Shown here one piece after another: positions 17,892 to 25,976 of a DNA stretch of 64,000 nt. Under the pieces are notes generated by a model. It was not told the DNA's origin, made no database searches, and worked only from the letters and a program-made list of their open reading frames with translations. The position numbers and the translations under genes are program-made. This DNA is from Nonomuraea jabiensis (GTDB taxonomy: Bacteria; Actinomycetota; Actinomycetes; Streptosporangiales; Streptosporangiaceae): contig NZ_JACHMB010000001.1 of NCBI RefSeq assembly GCF_014204795.1, forward strand, positions 6,708,501 through 6,772,500. The letters are read 5' to 3'. Numbering within the stretch: position 1 is the first letter of the stretch; each line of letters opens with the position of its first letter.

Positions 17892-18193
17892 ACGACCTCC
17901 TCGACTCGCCCTCGAACCGCGTCAACAGGGCAGCGTAATCAAGATCGTCGCGCTGTGAAGGCTCTGCGGGATCGCTGTAGATCGAATGTAGACGTGGCCG
18001 ATAAATTGCATTTCCATCCGTGCCCGCCGAGCAGCGGGTTGCGGGGCCTGACTGATCGGGGACTCAGGCAAGGTCGCCCGGACGGCAGAGGGCGGGGCCA
18101 GGAGGCCCCGCACCGGCCGGGCCGCGGTACGACAGGGCGCGGAGTGCGGTTACGCGCCCGGCATGCCGCCATGCCTTGCCTGACGATTGCTGC
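17892..18193. other. Intergenic stretch between the AfsR-type gene and the small peptide gene
   Basis: No convincing gene is seen in these 302 bases. They should hold the AfsR-type promoter: on the minus strand TTGATT and TTGACG hexamers lie about 30-60 bases before the GTG. They also hold the hairpin at 18092-18111. The stretch 17940-18020 is less GC-rich than its surroundings and has short repeats of GTAGA. Confidence 0.5.
18092..18111 (-). terminator. GC hairpin downstream of the small peptide gene
   Basis: GCGGGGCC (18092-18099) and GGCCCCGC (18104-18111) form an 8-bp perfect stem with an AGGA loop, 83 bases after the stop of the peptide gene. It is a plausible terminator for that transcript. 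There is no T-run. Confidence 0.5.
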
Positions 18194-18202
18194 TCAGCAG
18201 CA
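18188..18202. promoter_or_regulatory. TGCTGCTCAGCAGCA palindrome across the stop codon of the peptide gene
   Basis: Seven-base arms surround a single C. The palindrome covers the two C-terminal Cys codons and the stop of the peptide gene. It may be an accident of the Cys-Cys-stop coding, or a protein-binding site. Confidence 0.3.
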
Positions 18203-18328
18203 GTAGACGTCCAATTGTCCGTAGGACAGGGAAGACGTTGCGGCACTTGTGGCCGTAGCATTACCTCCAACGGTTACCGCGGCAGTGATCACGGCAACCA
18301 GGACGGACAGGACAATGCGCATGCGCAC
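18194..18328 (-). CDS. Small secreted peptide precursor, candidate signalling peptide
   Basis: This 44-residue open frame starts with GTG (ATG two codons later) and has an AGGGAG Shine-Dalgarno at 18336-18341, 7 bases upstream. The N terminus is a typical Sec signal: RMR, then the hydrophobic core IVLSVLVAVITAAVTV, then GGNATATSA with a plausible AxA-like cleavage site. The mature part would be about 13-15 residues ending SSLSYGQLDVYCC. It is divergent from an HTH-TPR regulator, with 60 bases between start codons. Small pre-peptides next to HTH-TPR regulators are the layout of RRNPP quorum sensing (PlcR-PapR, Rgg-SHP) in Firmicutes. Peptide function here is inferred; a small cell-wall or redox-active peptide is the alternative. 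Confidence 0.65.
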   Translation of the reverse strand: MRMRIVLSVLVAVITAAVTVGGNATATSAATSSLSYGQLDVYCC

Positions 18329-18388
18329 GGGGGTTCTCCCTAGCCTATGTGAGTTGCTTGGACTTCATCTTCTCAGGGAGCGGCAGCT

Positions 18389-19672
18389 GTGACCACATCT
18401 GACCTAGTCGGACTCCGTATCAAGACGGTTCGGCGGCAGCGCGGCCTGTCGCAGGCACAGCTGGCGCACCCCGAACTGTCCGACAGTTACGTCTCGTTGA
18501 TCGAGAGCGGCAAGCGTACCCCCACCCCTGCGGTCTTGGAGCTGCTGGCCCAGAAGCTGGACTGCTCGCTGTCCTATCTGATCAACGGCGTCACTGCCGA
18601 ACAGATGGAGGACATCGAGCTCGCCCTCGGCTACGCGCGGCTGGCGCTCGAGAACGGCGAAGTCGCCGAGGCCCGCACGCGCTTCGAGGAACTGCTGGGC
18701 AACAGCAACCTGACAGGTCTGACCGCACTTCGTCAAGAAGCCGAATTCGGTCTGGCCCTCGCCACCGAGGCCGGAGGCGATCTCGACCGGGCGATCTCGA
18801 TCATGACCAAGCTCCGCGAGGAGGAGCTCCCGGTCGAGCAGGGCATCGAGGTGGCCATCGCGCTGTGCCGCGCCTACCGGGAGAGCGAGCGGCTGAGCGA
18901 GGCCGTCGAGGTGGGCGAGCAGATCCTCAGCGGCAAGTCCCGCCAGGGCTGGACCGACCTGCTGGTCGAGCTGGGCGCCACGCTGCTGGCGGCCTATCTG
19001 GAGCGCGGCGACATGCTGCGCGCCAGGCAGTTCGCGGCCGAGCTGCTCAACGCGGCCGACGCGCTGGGCACGCCGCGCTCCATCGTCGCGGCCAACTGGA
19101 ACGCCTCCATCGTCGCCCGCGCCACCGGGCACAACAGCGAGGCGGTGGCCTTCGCCGAGCGGGCCCTGGCCGTGCAGGTGGAGCACGGGCAGCCGCGCAA
19201 CACCGCGAGGATGCGGCTGCAGTTCGCGCGGACGCGGCTCAGGACCGGCGCGCAGGACGCCGCGACCGTCCGCGACCTGCTGCGCACGGGAGTCGCGGAG
19301 TTCGAGCAGACCTCGACCAGCACGATCGACCAGGCCATGCTCTACATGGAGCTGGCCAGCGCCGAATACATGACCGGAGAGCTCGACCAGGCCGCCGAGC
19401 ACGCATTGATCAGCAGAAACCTGCTCCCCGAGTTCGGCCACGTGCTGGGCGCGGAGGCCAGCCTGCTGCTCGGCAGGGTCTACGGCGCGGTCGGTCAGGT
19501 GGACGAAGGGCGCCGGCACGCCGCCGCCGTCAAGGAGTGGCTCACGCCGCTGCCCGACTCCCGCCGCTCGGCCCGCACCTGGTACGCCGCCGCCGAGACC
19601 ATGGAGTTGCTGGGCGCGACGGACGAGGCGGTGGAGGCGTACCAGCGGGCGTTGTCCTGCGCGGGGCTGTAG
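18389..19672 (+). CDS. XRE-family HTH regulator with TPR domain (RRNPP-like architecture)
   Basis: The 427-residue protein has an N-terminal Cro/C1 helix-turn-helix (residues 5-65; RGLSQAQLAHPELSDSYVSL, then ESGKRTPTPAVLELLAQ) followed by TPR-like helical repeats to the C terminus: FEELLGNSNLTGLTALRQEA, VAFAERALAVQ, AVEAYQRALSCAGL. This is the architecture of PlcR/NprR-type regulators that bind exported and re-imported peptides. Similar proteins are common in actinomycetes without known ligands. The GTG start is preceded by AGGGAG at 8 bases and faces the secreted-peptide gene. No phosphatase domain, signal peptide or membrane helix is seen. The ligand assignment is inference from the neighbour gene. 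Confidence 0.85.
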   Translation: MTTSDLVGLRIKTVRRQRGLSQAQLAHPELSDSYVSLIESGKRTPTPAVLELLAQKLDCSLSYLINGVTAEQMEDIELALGYARLALENGEVAEARTRFEELLGNSNLTGLTALRQEAEFGLALATEAGGDLDRAISIMTKLREEELPVEQGIEVAIALCRAYRESERLSEAVEVGEQILSGKSRQGWTDLLVELGATLLAAYLERGDMLRARQFAAELLNAADALGTPRSIVAANWNASIVARATGHNSEAVAFAERALAVQVEHGQPRNTARMRLQFARTRLRTGAQDAATVRDLLRTGVAEFEQTSTSTIDQAMLYMELASAEYMTGELDQAAEHALISRNLLPEFGHVLGAEASLLLGRVYGAVGQVDEGRRHAAAVKEWLTPLPDSRRSARTWYAAAETMELLGATDEAVEAYQRALSCAGL

Positions 19673-19716
19673 CGAGGTCCGGACCGGGCGGTGGCGTCGG
19701 TAGCCTTGGGGGTGCC

Positions 19717-20325
19717 ATGAAGAGATCCCCGCTTGCGGCACTCGCCGCGACTGCCGCCGCCCTGCTCGTGCTCGTGTTCGGCATGGCGGCTCCCGCGCTG
19801 GCGCACGACGCGCTCAAGAGCAGCTCCCCGGCCAAGGACGCCGAGGTCGAGAGCCTCGACGAGGTGCGGCTGGAGTTCACCGCGGGCGTGCGCCTGCCGT
19901 TCGTCATCGTACGCGGCCCCGGCGGAGCCGAGCTGCAGAGCGGCAAGCCCGAGGTCGACGGCAAGGTGGTGACCCAGGCGGTCAAGGAGCCCGTACCTGA
20001 CGGGAAGTACACGATCGCCTACCGGGTCGTGTCGTCCGACGGGCATCCGATCGAGGGCGAGATCCCCTTCAAGGTGAAGGGGGCCGAGACGCCGTCCCCC
20101 AGCCCGACCTCCTCCGAGAGCGTGGCACCGGCCACCTCGGCACCGGCCGCCTCGGCACCGGCCGCCTCAGCACCGGCCACGCAGCCCGCGCAGAGCTCGC
20201 CCGCCACTGATCAGGCCTCGGCCGCCCAGCCGGTGAGCTTCCCCGTCTGGCTCGTCATCGTGATCGGCGCGCTCGTCGGCATCGGCATCGGTTTCCTGCT
20301 CAGCGCGCGGAAGAAGAAGCCATGA
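19717..20325 (+). CDS. CopC-domain copper resistance protein, secreted and membrane-anchored
   Basis: The 202-residue protein has a signal peptide ending APALA-HD; the mature N-terminal His is the known copper(II) ligand of CopC proteins. The CopC beta-sandwich follows (HDALKSSSPAKDAEVESLDE through VVSSDGHPIEGEIPFKV, with DGHP the second copper site). Residues about 125-165 are an Ala/Pro/Ser/Thr linker with a repeated SAPAA unit, then one C-terminal helix and a Lys-rich tail, as in YcnI/YobA-like anchored forms. Its stop overlaps the start of the CopD-CtaG gene (ATGA), so the two are co-translated for copper delivery to the membrane. Confidence 0.92.
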   Translation: MKRSPLAALAATAAALLVLVFGMAAPALAHDALKSSSPAKDAEVESLDEVRLEFTAGVRLPFVIVRGPGGAELQSGKPEVDGKVVTQAVKEPVPDGKYTIAYRVVSSDGHPIEGEIPFKVKGAETPSPSPTSSESVAPATSAPAASAPAASAPATQPAQSSPATDQASAAQPVSFPVWLVIVIGALVGIGIGFLLSARKKKP

Positions 20326-22301
20326 GCAAGGCGGCGCGGCTCGCGCTCGCCGGGGCGGCCGCCGCGGTCGTCGCCCTGGTCATCGGCATGATCGCCGGCG
20401 GCAGGGCGTTCCCCAGGATCATCCCCGGCCTGCCCGACTCCGGCGCGGTCGTCCGGTGGGGGCTGCCGCTGTCCAAGCTGCTCATGGACGTGGCCGGCGT
20501 GACCACCGTGGGCCTGCTGCTCATGGCCGCCGCGCTGCTGCCCAACGACAAGGGCGTGCTCGGCAGGACCGCCACCCAGTACGTCAAGGCCGGCTCGTGG
20601 GCGGCCCTCGCCTGGGCCGGCTCGGCCTTCGTCGCCATCGTGTTCAGCACCGCCGAGTCCATCGGCAGGACCGTTCCCCAGATCCTCGACCGCACCTTCC
20701 TCACCAGCTACGCCACCCAGACCACGCAGGGCGTGGCGCTCACGCTCGTGGTGCTGTTCGGGGTGGCGATCGCGCTGTTCTCCCGCGGCGCCATCACCGC
20801 GGGGGCCGCGGCCGGCCTTCTGGTCTTCGCGCTGGTGACGCTGCTGCCCGCGCCGCTCACCGGCCACACCTCCTCCTCGCCCAACCACGACCTGGCCACG
20901 TCGGCGGTCTCGCTCCACCTGCTCGCCCTCGCCCTGTGGGTCGGCGGGCTCGCCGTGCTGGCCGTTCACGCGCTCCGCAAGCAGCCGCAGCTCGATGTGG
21001 CCGCGCGCCGGTTCTCCGACATGGCCGTGTGGTGCTACGCCGGGGTGGGGCTGTCCGGCGTCTTCAGCCTGATCGCCCGGCTGGGCGCGGTCTCCGACCT
21101 GTGGACCACCCAGTACGGTCTGCTGGCCGTGGTCAAGATCGTGGCGTTCGTGCTGCTCGGCTACGTCGGCTACTGGCATCGCCAGCGCACGCTGGCCGAT
21201 CTCGGCAAGGGCCGGCCGCGTGCGTTCACCCGGCTGGCCGGCGGCGAGATGGTGCTCATGCTGGCCACCATCGGGGTGGCCGTGGCGCTGTCGCGCACGC
21301 CGCCGCCCGAGTTCAGCGTGCCCGCCGACCGGGCCTTCGAGCTGCTCGGCTTCCCCCTTCCCGCCGAGATCACGCTCGGCAACGTGTTCACCATGTGGTG
21401 GTTCGACCTGTTCTTCGCCACGGTCGCGGCCGTGCTGGCCGGGCTCTACGGGTTTGGCGTGCGGCGGCTGCGCAGGCGCGGCGACAAGTGGCCGTGGGGG
21501 CGCACGGCCTCCTGGTACGTCGGGCTCGCGCTGCTGGTGTTCGCCACGCAGAGCGGGCTGGCCCGCTACGCCAAGGTCATGTTCGACATCCACATGATCG
21601 AGCACATGACGCTCTCCATGGTCGTGCCGATCTTCCTCGTCATGGGCGGGCCCGTCACGCTGGCCCTGCGCGCGCTCAAGCCCGCCACCAGGCGGGGCGA
21701 CAGGGGGCCGCGAGAGTGGATCACGACGATCCTGCACAGCCGGTTCACCAAGGTCGTCACGCATCCGGTCGTCGCCACGGCCATCTTCATCGCCTCGACG
21801 TACGCGCTGTACTTCACGCCGCTCTTCGAGTCGGCGATGGAGGAGCATCTCGGGCACATCTGGATGACCCTCCACTTCCTGCTCAGCGGGTGCCTGTTCT
21901 TCTGGGTGATCGTCGGGGTCGATCCCGCGCCCAACCGGCTCCCGTACGTCGGGCGGCTGCTCATGCTCTTCGTCACCATGCCGTTCCACGCGTTCTTCGG
22001 GGTCGCGTTGATGATGATGGGCACGGTGATCGCCTCCGGCTGGTACGAGCAGCTGGGCCGCACCTGGGGCGCCACGCTGCTGCAGACGCAGCAGGACGGC
22101 GGGGCCATCGCGTGGGGCTTCGGCGAGATCCCGACGCTCATCGTGCTGCTGGCCATCGCCATCCAGTGGTATCAGGACGACGAGCGGCAGGCGCGGCGCA
22201 CCGACCGCAAGGCCGACCGGTCGGGCGGCTCGGGGGATTCCGAACTCGACTCCTACAACGCCTACCTCGCCCGTCTCAACCGCGCCGACAAAGGTGAGTG
22301 A
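20322..22301 (+). CDS. CopD / CtaG fusion: copper import and cytochrome c oxidase assembly
   Basis: The 659-residue protein has about 16 membrane helices. The first half (residues about 1-330) is CopD-like, with the HTSSSPNHDLATSAVSLHLLALALWVGGL pattern read as His-rich helix ends. The second half (about 345-630) is a caa3-type CtaG domain, with DIHMIEHMTLSMVVP, FFWVIVGVDPAPNRLPYVGR and MPFHAFFGVALMMMG. Such fusions are typical of actinomycetes, where they move copper across the membrane and help load cytochrome oxidase. It is coupled to the CopC gene by a four-base overlap. The C-terminal tail after the last helix is charged and cytoplasmic. Confidence 0.92.
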   Translation: MSKAARLALAGAAAAVVALVIGMIAGGRAFPRIIPGLPDSGAVVRWGLPLSKLLMDVAGVTTVGLLLMAAALLPNDKGVLGRTATQYVKAGSWAALAWAGSAFVAIVFSTAESIGRTVPQILDRTFLTSYATQTTQGVALTLVVLFGVAIALFSRGAITAGAAAGLLVFALVTLLPAPLTGHTSSSPNHDLATSAVSLHLLALALWVGGLAVLAVHALRKQPQLDVAARRFSDMAVWCYAGVGLSGVFSLIARLGAVSDLWTTQYGLLAVVKIVAFVLLGYVGYWHRQRTLADLGKGRPRAFTRLAGGEMVLMLATIGVAVALSRTPPPEFSVPADRAFELLGFPLPAEITLGNVFTMWWFDLFFATVAAVLAGLYGFGVRRLRRRGDKWPWGRTASWYVGLALLVFATQSGLARYAKVMFDIHMIEHMTLSMVVPIFLVMGGPVTLALRALKPATRRGDRGPREWITTILHSRFTKVVTHPVVATAIFIASTYALYFTPLFESAMEEHLGHIWMTLHFLLSGCLFFWVIVGVDPAPNRLPYVGRLLMLFVTMPFHAFFGVALMMMGTVIASGWYEQLGRTWGATLLQTQQDGGAIAWGFGEIPTLIVLLAIAIQWYQDDERQARRTDRKADRSGGSGDSELDSYNAYLARLNRADKGE

Positions 22302-22508
22302 CAGGTTTCCGGCGAGTAGCCGTTCGGCCATGGCCTTCTATCTTCCCACTACAAGTCTCTGTACCGCCAGGTAGCCTGTCTCCCAGGGGAGACGGGCATA
22401 ACCGTATGACCAGCGTGCGCAGGCCTTGAGGGGGGACGCGCACCGCCAGGTGAGGGCGCCGGAGTGGGGACCGGCGTAAGCCCGGTGTGCCTAGGAAGGC
22501 GAGAACCA
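22302..22508. other. Potential structured leader before the ATPase-only kinase gene
   Basis: No gene is seen. The stretch contains an imperfect hairpin around 22374-22396 (CCTGTCTCC / GGAGACGGG with one G-T pair) and a second, ACCGG/CCGGT, around 22470-22487 close to the AGGAAGG ribosome binding site. It also holds the CopD-CtaG 3' end. I see no known riboswitch core. Confidence 0.3.
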
Positions 22509-22916
22509 TTGTCGGAAGAGACACGGATGCGCGGGGGGCAGAGCCTGGCCGAGGCTCTTGAGAGCTGTCTGGCCGAATGGTCCGAGCGCACGGGGATCGC
22601 CGTCGAGACCTGGGCGCTGCCGGCCACCGACGTGCCCTCGCGGGTCTCGAGGGCCGTCATGGCCACGATCGACGAGGCCCTGTCCAACGTCGAGCTGCAC
22701 AGCAGGGCCCGGACCGTGTCCATCGCCGTGACGGTCTCCAAGAGCGGGCTGCGCATGACGGTCAGCGACAACGGCCAGGGCTTTCACACCCCGGGGGCGG
22801 GGAGCGGGATCGCCAGGATGCGGGCCGCCTTCACCGAGCTCGGCGGGAGCCTGACGGTCAACAGCGTGCTCGGCGAGGGCACGACCGTGACCGGCGTGGT
22901 GCCCAGGCGCGGCTGA
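22509..22916 (+). CDS. ATPase-domain-only histidine kinase-like protein
   Basis: The 135-residue protein consists almost only of a GHKL/HATPase domain: DEALSNVELHSRART (N box), VSDNGQGFH (G1 box) and GSGIARMRAAFTELGG (G2 box). It lacks a DHp domain, phospho-accepting His, sensor and membrane segment. The pattern resembles the catalytic end of NarL-partner kinases (DesK/NarX group), yet no response regulator is adjacent. I chose TTG 22509 because AGGAAGG lies 9 bases before it; a GTG 45 bases upstream is possible. It may be an anti-sigma-like or stand-alone ATPase, or the remnant of a larger kinase. Confidence 0.75.
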   Translation: MSEETRMRGGQSLAEALESCLAEWSERTGIAVETWALPATDVPSRVSRAVMATIDEALSNVELHSRARTVSIAVTVSKSGLRMTVSDNGQGFHTPGAGSGIARMRAAFTELGGSLTVNSVLGEGTTVTGVVPRRG

Positions 22917-22945
22917 GGCCCGGCTGAGGCCCGGCTGAGGCGCGG

Positions 22946-23794
22946 TCAGGAGAGCGTGAGGATCTCGCTGCCCGTCTCGGTGACCACGATCGTGTGCTCG
23001 AACTGGGCCGTGCGCTTGCGGTCCTTGGTCACGGCCGTCCACTTGTCCGGCCAGATGTCGTACTCGATGGTGCCCAGCGTCAGCATGGGCTCGATCGTGA
23101 ACGTCATCCCCGGCACCAGCTCCACCCGCAGCGACGGGTCGTCGTAGTGGGGCACCATGAGCCCGGAGTGGAAGCTCGTGCCGATCCCGTGCCCGGTGAA
23201 GTCGCGCACGACGCCGTAGCCGAAGCGCTTGGCGTACGCCTCGATGACCCGGCCCACCACGTTGAGCTGCCGCCCCGGCGCGACCGCCCTGATGGCGCGC
23301 ATCATGGCCTCGCGGGTGCGCTCGACCAGCAGCCGCGACTCCTCGTCGACCTCGCCCACCAGGTAGGTGGCGTCGGTGTCGCCGTGGACGCCGCCGATGT
23401 AGGCGGTGATGTCGACGTTGACGATGTCGCCGTCCTGGAGCACGGTGTCGTCGGGGATGCCGTGGCAGATGACCTCGTTGATCGACGTGCACAGCGACTT
23501 GGGGTAGCCCTTGTAGCCGAGCGTGCTCGGGTAGGCGCCGTGGTCGATGAGGAACTCGTGGCCGACCCGGTCGAGCTCGTCGGTCGTGACACCCGGCCGG
23601 ATGTGCTTGGCGACCTCGTCGAGGGCCTGGGCGGCGATCCGGCCGGCCACCCGCATGCGCTCGATGATCTCGGGGCTCTTCACGTCGGACTCGCCGGTCT
23701 TGGGGCGCTTCTTGCCGACGTACTCCGGCCGCTCGATGTGCGCGGGGACCTTTCGCATGGGCGAAACTCGCCCGGGCTGGAGCAGTGTCGTCAT
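22946..23794 (-). CDS. map: Type I methionine aminopeptidase
   Basis: The 282-residue enzyme removes N-terminal Met from new proteins. Metal ligands are visible in order: Asp in VNVDITAYIGGVHGDT (two Asp), His in GHGIGTSFHSG, Glu in TIEPMLT and Glu in TAQFEHTIVVT. An N-terminal extension of about 40 residues before KSPEIIERMRVAG contains a Pro-rich segment (RKVPAHIERPEYVGKK), as in actinobacterial MetAP1c forms that can bind SH3-like surfaces of the ribosome. The start codon faces the small 58-residue gene; the convergent ATPase gene ends 29 bases away. Probably housekeeping, but many actinomycetes have two or three copies. Confidence 0.95.
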   Translation of the reverse strand: MTTLLQPGRVSPMRKVPAHIERPEYVGKKRPKTGESDVKSPEIIERMRVAGRIAAQALDEVAKHIRPGVTTDELDRVGHEFLIDHGAYPSTLGYKGYPKSLCTSINEVICHGIPDDTVLQDGDIVNVDITAYIGGVHGDTDATYLVGEVDEESRLLVERTREAMMRAIRAVAPGRQLNVVGRVIEAYAKRFGYGVVRDFTGHGIGTSFHSGLMVPHYDDPSLRVELVPGMTFTIEPMLTLGTIEYDIWPDKWTAVTKDRKRTAQFEHTIVVTETGSEILTLS

Positions 23795-23826
23795 GAAACA
23801 TGAGTCTACGGGGCAGAATTGACCCC

Positions 23827-24003
23827 GTGAGCGAAGGCCAGTGGTGGTTCTGTCTCAAGCACATGCGGGTCGAGCCCGACCAGGGCTGCCCCAACAAGGA
23901 TCGGATGGGTCCCTACACCTCGGAGCAGGAGGCGGCCGGGGCGCTGCAGCGCGCCGCCGACCGCAACAAAGCCTGGGACGAGGCCGAGAATGACGACGAC
24001 TAG
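23827..24003 (+). CDS. Conserved small hypothetical protein next to map
   Basis: The 58-residue protein starts at GTG 23827 and reads SEGQWWFCLKHMRVEPDQGC, then NKDRMGPYTSEQEAAGALQR and an acidic tail. Two Cys, a His and the paired Trp suggest a small folded or zinc-binding unit, and GPYTSEQEAAGAL resembles an SPOR/SHOCT-like motif. I recall similar small proteins beside map in actinomycetes; the function is unknown. The GTG is 32 bases from the map start on the other strand, so both share a promoter region. Its stop overlaps the convergent cyclase gene by four bases. Confidence 0.8.
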   Translation: MSEGQWWFCLKHMRVEPDQGCPNKDRMGPYTSEQEAAGALQRAADRNKAWDEAENDDD

Positions 24004-24656
24004 GGCACGACCGCGTATGCCCTGACGGGGAAGGTCCCCATGCCCGCGACCATCGGGGGCGCGGCATGGAAGCGGAAGCCTTGCCCCTCGGATGGCTGGG
24101 GGAGCGCCGCCAGGCCCGTCAGGTGCTCCACCAGCGGGATGCCCGCCTTCAGCAGGATCGTGTGGGCGGGGCGCTCGCCCCGCGGCGGGGTGTCGTCGAT
24201 GTTGAGCGAGTCGATGCCCACCAGCGCCGCCCCCTGCTCGGCCAGCCACTGCGCCGACCCGGGCGCGAGGTAGGGGTGGCCGTGCAGGTAGGCGTCGGTG
24301 CCGAAGTGGCGGTCCCAGCCGGTGTGGATCAGCACGGCTCGTCCCCGTACGTCCAGGTCCTCGTCGATCACCACCTCGCGGCCCGCGCCGGCCCGCACCA
24401 CGAGCCCCGGCAGGTCGGCCAGCTTGCTCACCGGCACCTGTGACAGGTCGGGCCCGTCGGGATAGCGGTGGTACGGGGTGTCGAGGTAGGTGCCGGTGTT
24501 GGCGGCGAGCGTGATCGTGGCGATGTGGAACTCCGTGCCCGGCGCGTAGATCTTGCGCGAGTCCTCCCGGCTCAGGTGCACCCCCAGCTTCGGGCCGGGA
24601 ATGCCGGGGTAAGTGATCATCCCGTCAACGATGGGGTGGCTGAGTTCGACGATCAT
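24000..24656 (-). CDS. Cyclase family protein (kynurenine formamidase-like metal hydrolase)
   Basis: The 218-residue protein is of the cyclase/KynB family: ELSHPIVDGMITYPGIPG at the N terminus, HIATITLAANTGTYLDTPYH with the conserved HxGTHxDxPxH-type metal site (here NTGTYLDTPYH, where the usual His is Tyr), and LVGIDSLNIDD. The change of the first metal ligand region from His to Tyr is notable, and many isatin hydrolase-like members vary here. Kynurenine formamidase opens N-formylkynurenine; no other tryptophan-catabolism gene is near, so the substrate is open. The ATG overlaps the stop of the small membrane protein gene, so the two are coupled. Confidence 0.82.
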   Translation of the reverse strand: MIVELSHPIVDGMITYPGIPGPKLGVHLSREDSRKIYAPGTEFHIATITLAANTGTYLDTPYHRYPDGPDLSQVPVSKLADLPGLVVRAGAGREVVIDEDLDVRGRAVLIHTGWDRHFGTDAYLHGHPYLAPGSAQWLAEQGAALVGIDSLNIDDTPPRGERPAHTILLKAGIPLVEHLTGLAALPQPSEGQGFRFHAAPPMVAGMGTFPVRAYAVVP

Positions 24657-24904
24657 GTGGACGCTCCTACACGTGCGAGCTTGATCAGGGCCAGGACGCC
24701 GATGCCCGCCCAGATGAGGTTGAGGCCGGCCGACGGCCAGGCGGCGCTGTAGGCGCTGTTGGCCATGAGCCCGAGCGAGCCGGCGAGGTTCATGAGCTGG
24801 TACGCCGCACCGTCGCCCGGCAACCGGGATTGCGTGACCAGGACGTACCCGGCCAGCAGCAGCACCGCGCCGATCCAGCCGACGGTGGCGAAGAGGAGGT
24901 CCAT
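24653..24904 (-). CDS. Small membrane protein, CBU_0592 type
   Basis: The 83-residue protein has three predicted membrane helices (about residues 4-23, 33-52 and 58-76) and the pattern GWIGAVLLLAGYVLVTQSRL, then YQLMNLAGSLGLMANSAY. This fits the CBU_0592 family of small integral membrane proteins of unknown role. ATG 24904 is favoured; an ATG three codons upstream is also possible and neither has a strong Shine-Dalgarno. It is coupled to the cyclase gene (ATGA) and divergent from the LysR gene, which probably controls both. Confidence 0.75.
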   Translation of the reverse strand: MDLLFATVGWIGAVLLLAGYVLVTQSRLPGDGAAYQLMNLAGSLGLMANSAYSAAWPSAGLNLIWAGIGVLALIKLARVGAST

Positions 24905-24977
24905 GGCCGTCATTGTCTGGACTGATCGTCGTAAAGTGCAAATAAAGAATGCTAAAGGTGCGCGTAAGCTGACCTGC

Positions 24978-25976
24978 ATGGACATCGATCCACGGCGGCT
25001 GCGGATCCTGCACGAGGTCGCCCGCCGCGGCGGCGTCATGCGGGCCGCCGAAGCGCTCTACCTGACCCCCTCGGCCGTCTCCCAGCAGCTCGCCCAGCTC
25101 GAACGCGAGGTCGGGCTGGCCCTCATCGACCGCTCCCAGCGCAGCGTCTCCCTCACCCCGGCCGGGCGCGTGCTCGCCGGCTACGCCGAGCGGGTGGAGG
25201 AGGAGCTGCTGGAGGCCAGGCGCGAGCTCACCCGGTTCACCGAGCGCCTGGCCGGGCCGGTGCGCATCGCCGCCTTTCCCACGGTCATCACGCACATGCT
25301 GGTGCCCGCCATGCGCGACCTGGCCGCACGCCACCCCAAGATCACTCCGGTCATCCACGAGATCTACGGCCAGCCCGCGCTGCAGGAGCTGCGCATGGGC
25401 GCCGTGGACGTGCTCATCACCGAGCAGGACATGAGCCTGCCCGGGCTGTCGCAGCCGTCGCTGAGCGCGCGGCTGCTCTACGTGGACGAGTACCGCATCG
25501 TGCTGCCGCCCGACCAGCCGGACCCGGGGTCGGTCGCCGAGCTGCTGCGGCTGCCCTGGGTGGCCAGCGAGCCGAGCCAGGCGTGCGGGCAGGCGCTGGA
25601 GCGGCTGGCCGGGCTGCACGGGGTCGAGCCGCGCAAGGTGCACGTCATCACGGAGTTCGGGCCCACGCTGTCGCTGGTGGCGGCCGGGCACGGGGTGGCG
25701 ATCGTGCCCGCGCTGGCCCTGCTGGACGTGCCGGAGGGGGAGGTGCGGGTGAGCGAGGTACGTGACGTGGGCGCGCGCCGGCTGGACGCGGTCACGCGGG
25801 TGAGCCGTACCCGGTCGGGGGAGCCGGACCCCGTGCAGGCCGTGGTGATCGGCGCGATCGAGGAGGCCACGGCGGCGCTGGAGACGTCCCTGAGCGGACG
25901 CCTGCACAGTGCGGCTGGTGCGGCCAGTGCGGCTGGTGCCGGCGGTGCCGCCGGGTCCGGGCGGCCGGGGTCCTAG
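24978..25976 (+). CDS. LysR family transcriptional regulator
   Basis: The 332-residue protein has the N-terminal winged helix of LysR regulators (RRLRILHEVARRGGVMRAAE, then LYLTPSAVSQQLAQLEREVG) and a periplasmic-binding-like effector domain (about 90-300). The C-terminal tail is an Ala/Gly-rich low-complexity run. It starts at the ATG whose product begins MDIDPRRLRIL. It is divergent from the small membrane protein/cyclase pair across 73 bases, the classic LysR arrangement, so those genes are the probable targets. The effector is unknown. Confidence 0.9.
   Translation: MDIDPRRLRILHEVARRGGVMRAAEALYLTPSAVSQQLAQLEREVGLALIDRSQRSVSLTPAGRVLAGYAERVEEELLEARRELTRFTERLAGPVRIAAFPTVITHMLVPAMRDLAARHPKITPVIHEIYGQPALQELRMGAVDVLITEQDMSLPGLSQPSLSARLLYVDEYRIVLPPDQPDPGSVAELLRLPWVASEPSQACGQALERLAGLHGVEPRKVHVITEFGPTLSLVAAGHGVAIVPALALLDVPEGEVRVSEVRDVGARRLDAVTRVSRTRSGEPDPVQAVVIGAIEEATAALETSLSGRLHSAAGAASAAGAGGAAGSGRPGS

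Noticed and set aside
22370..22508. Cobalamin or other known riboswitch
   Set aside because: Short matches only; no conserved core, no peripheral helices that I could draw, and the downstream gene is not a usual target.
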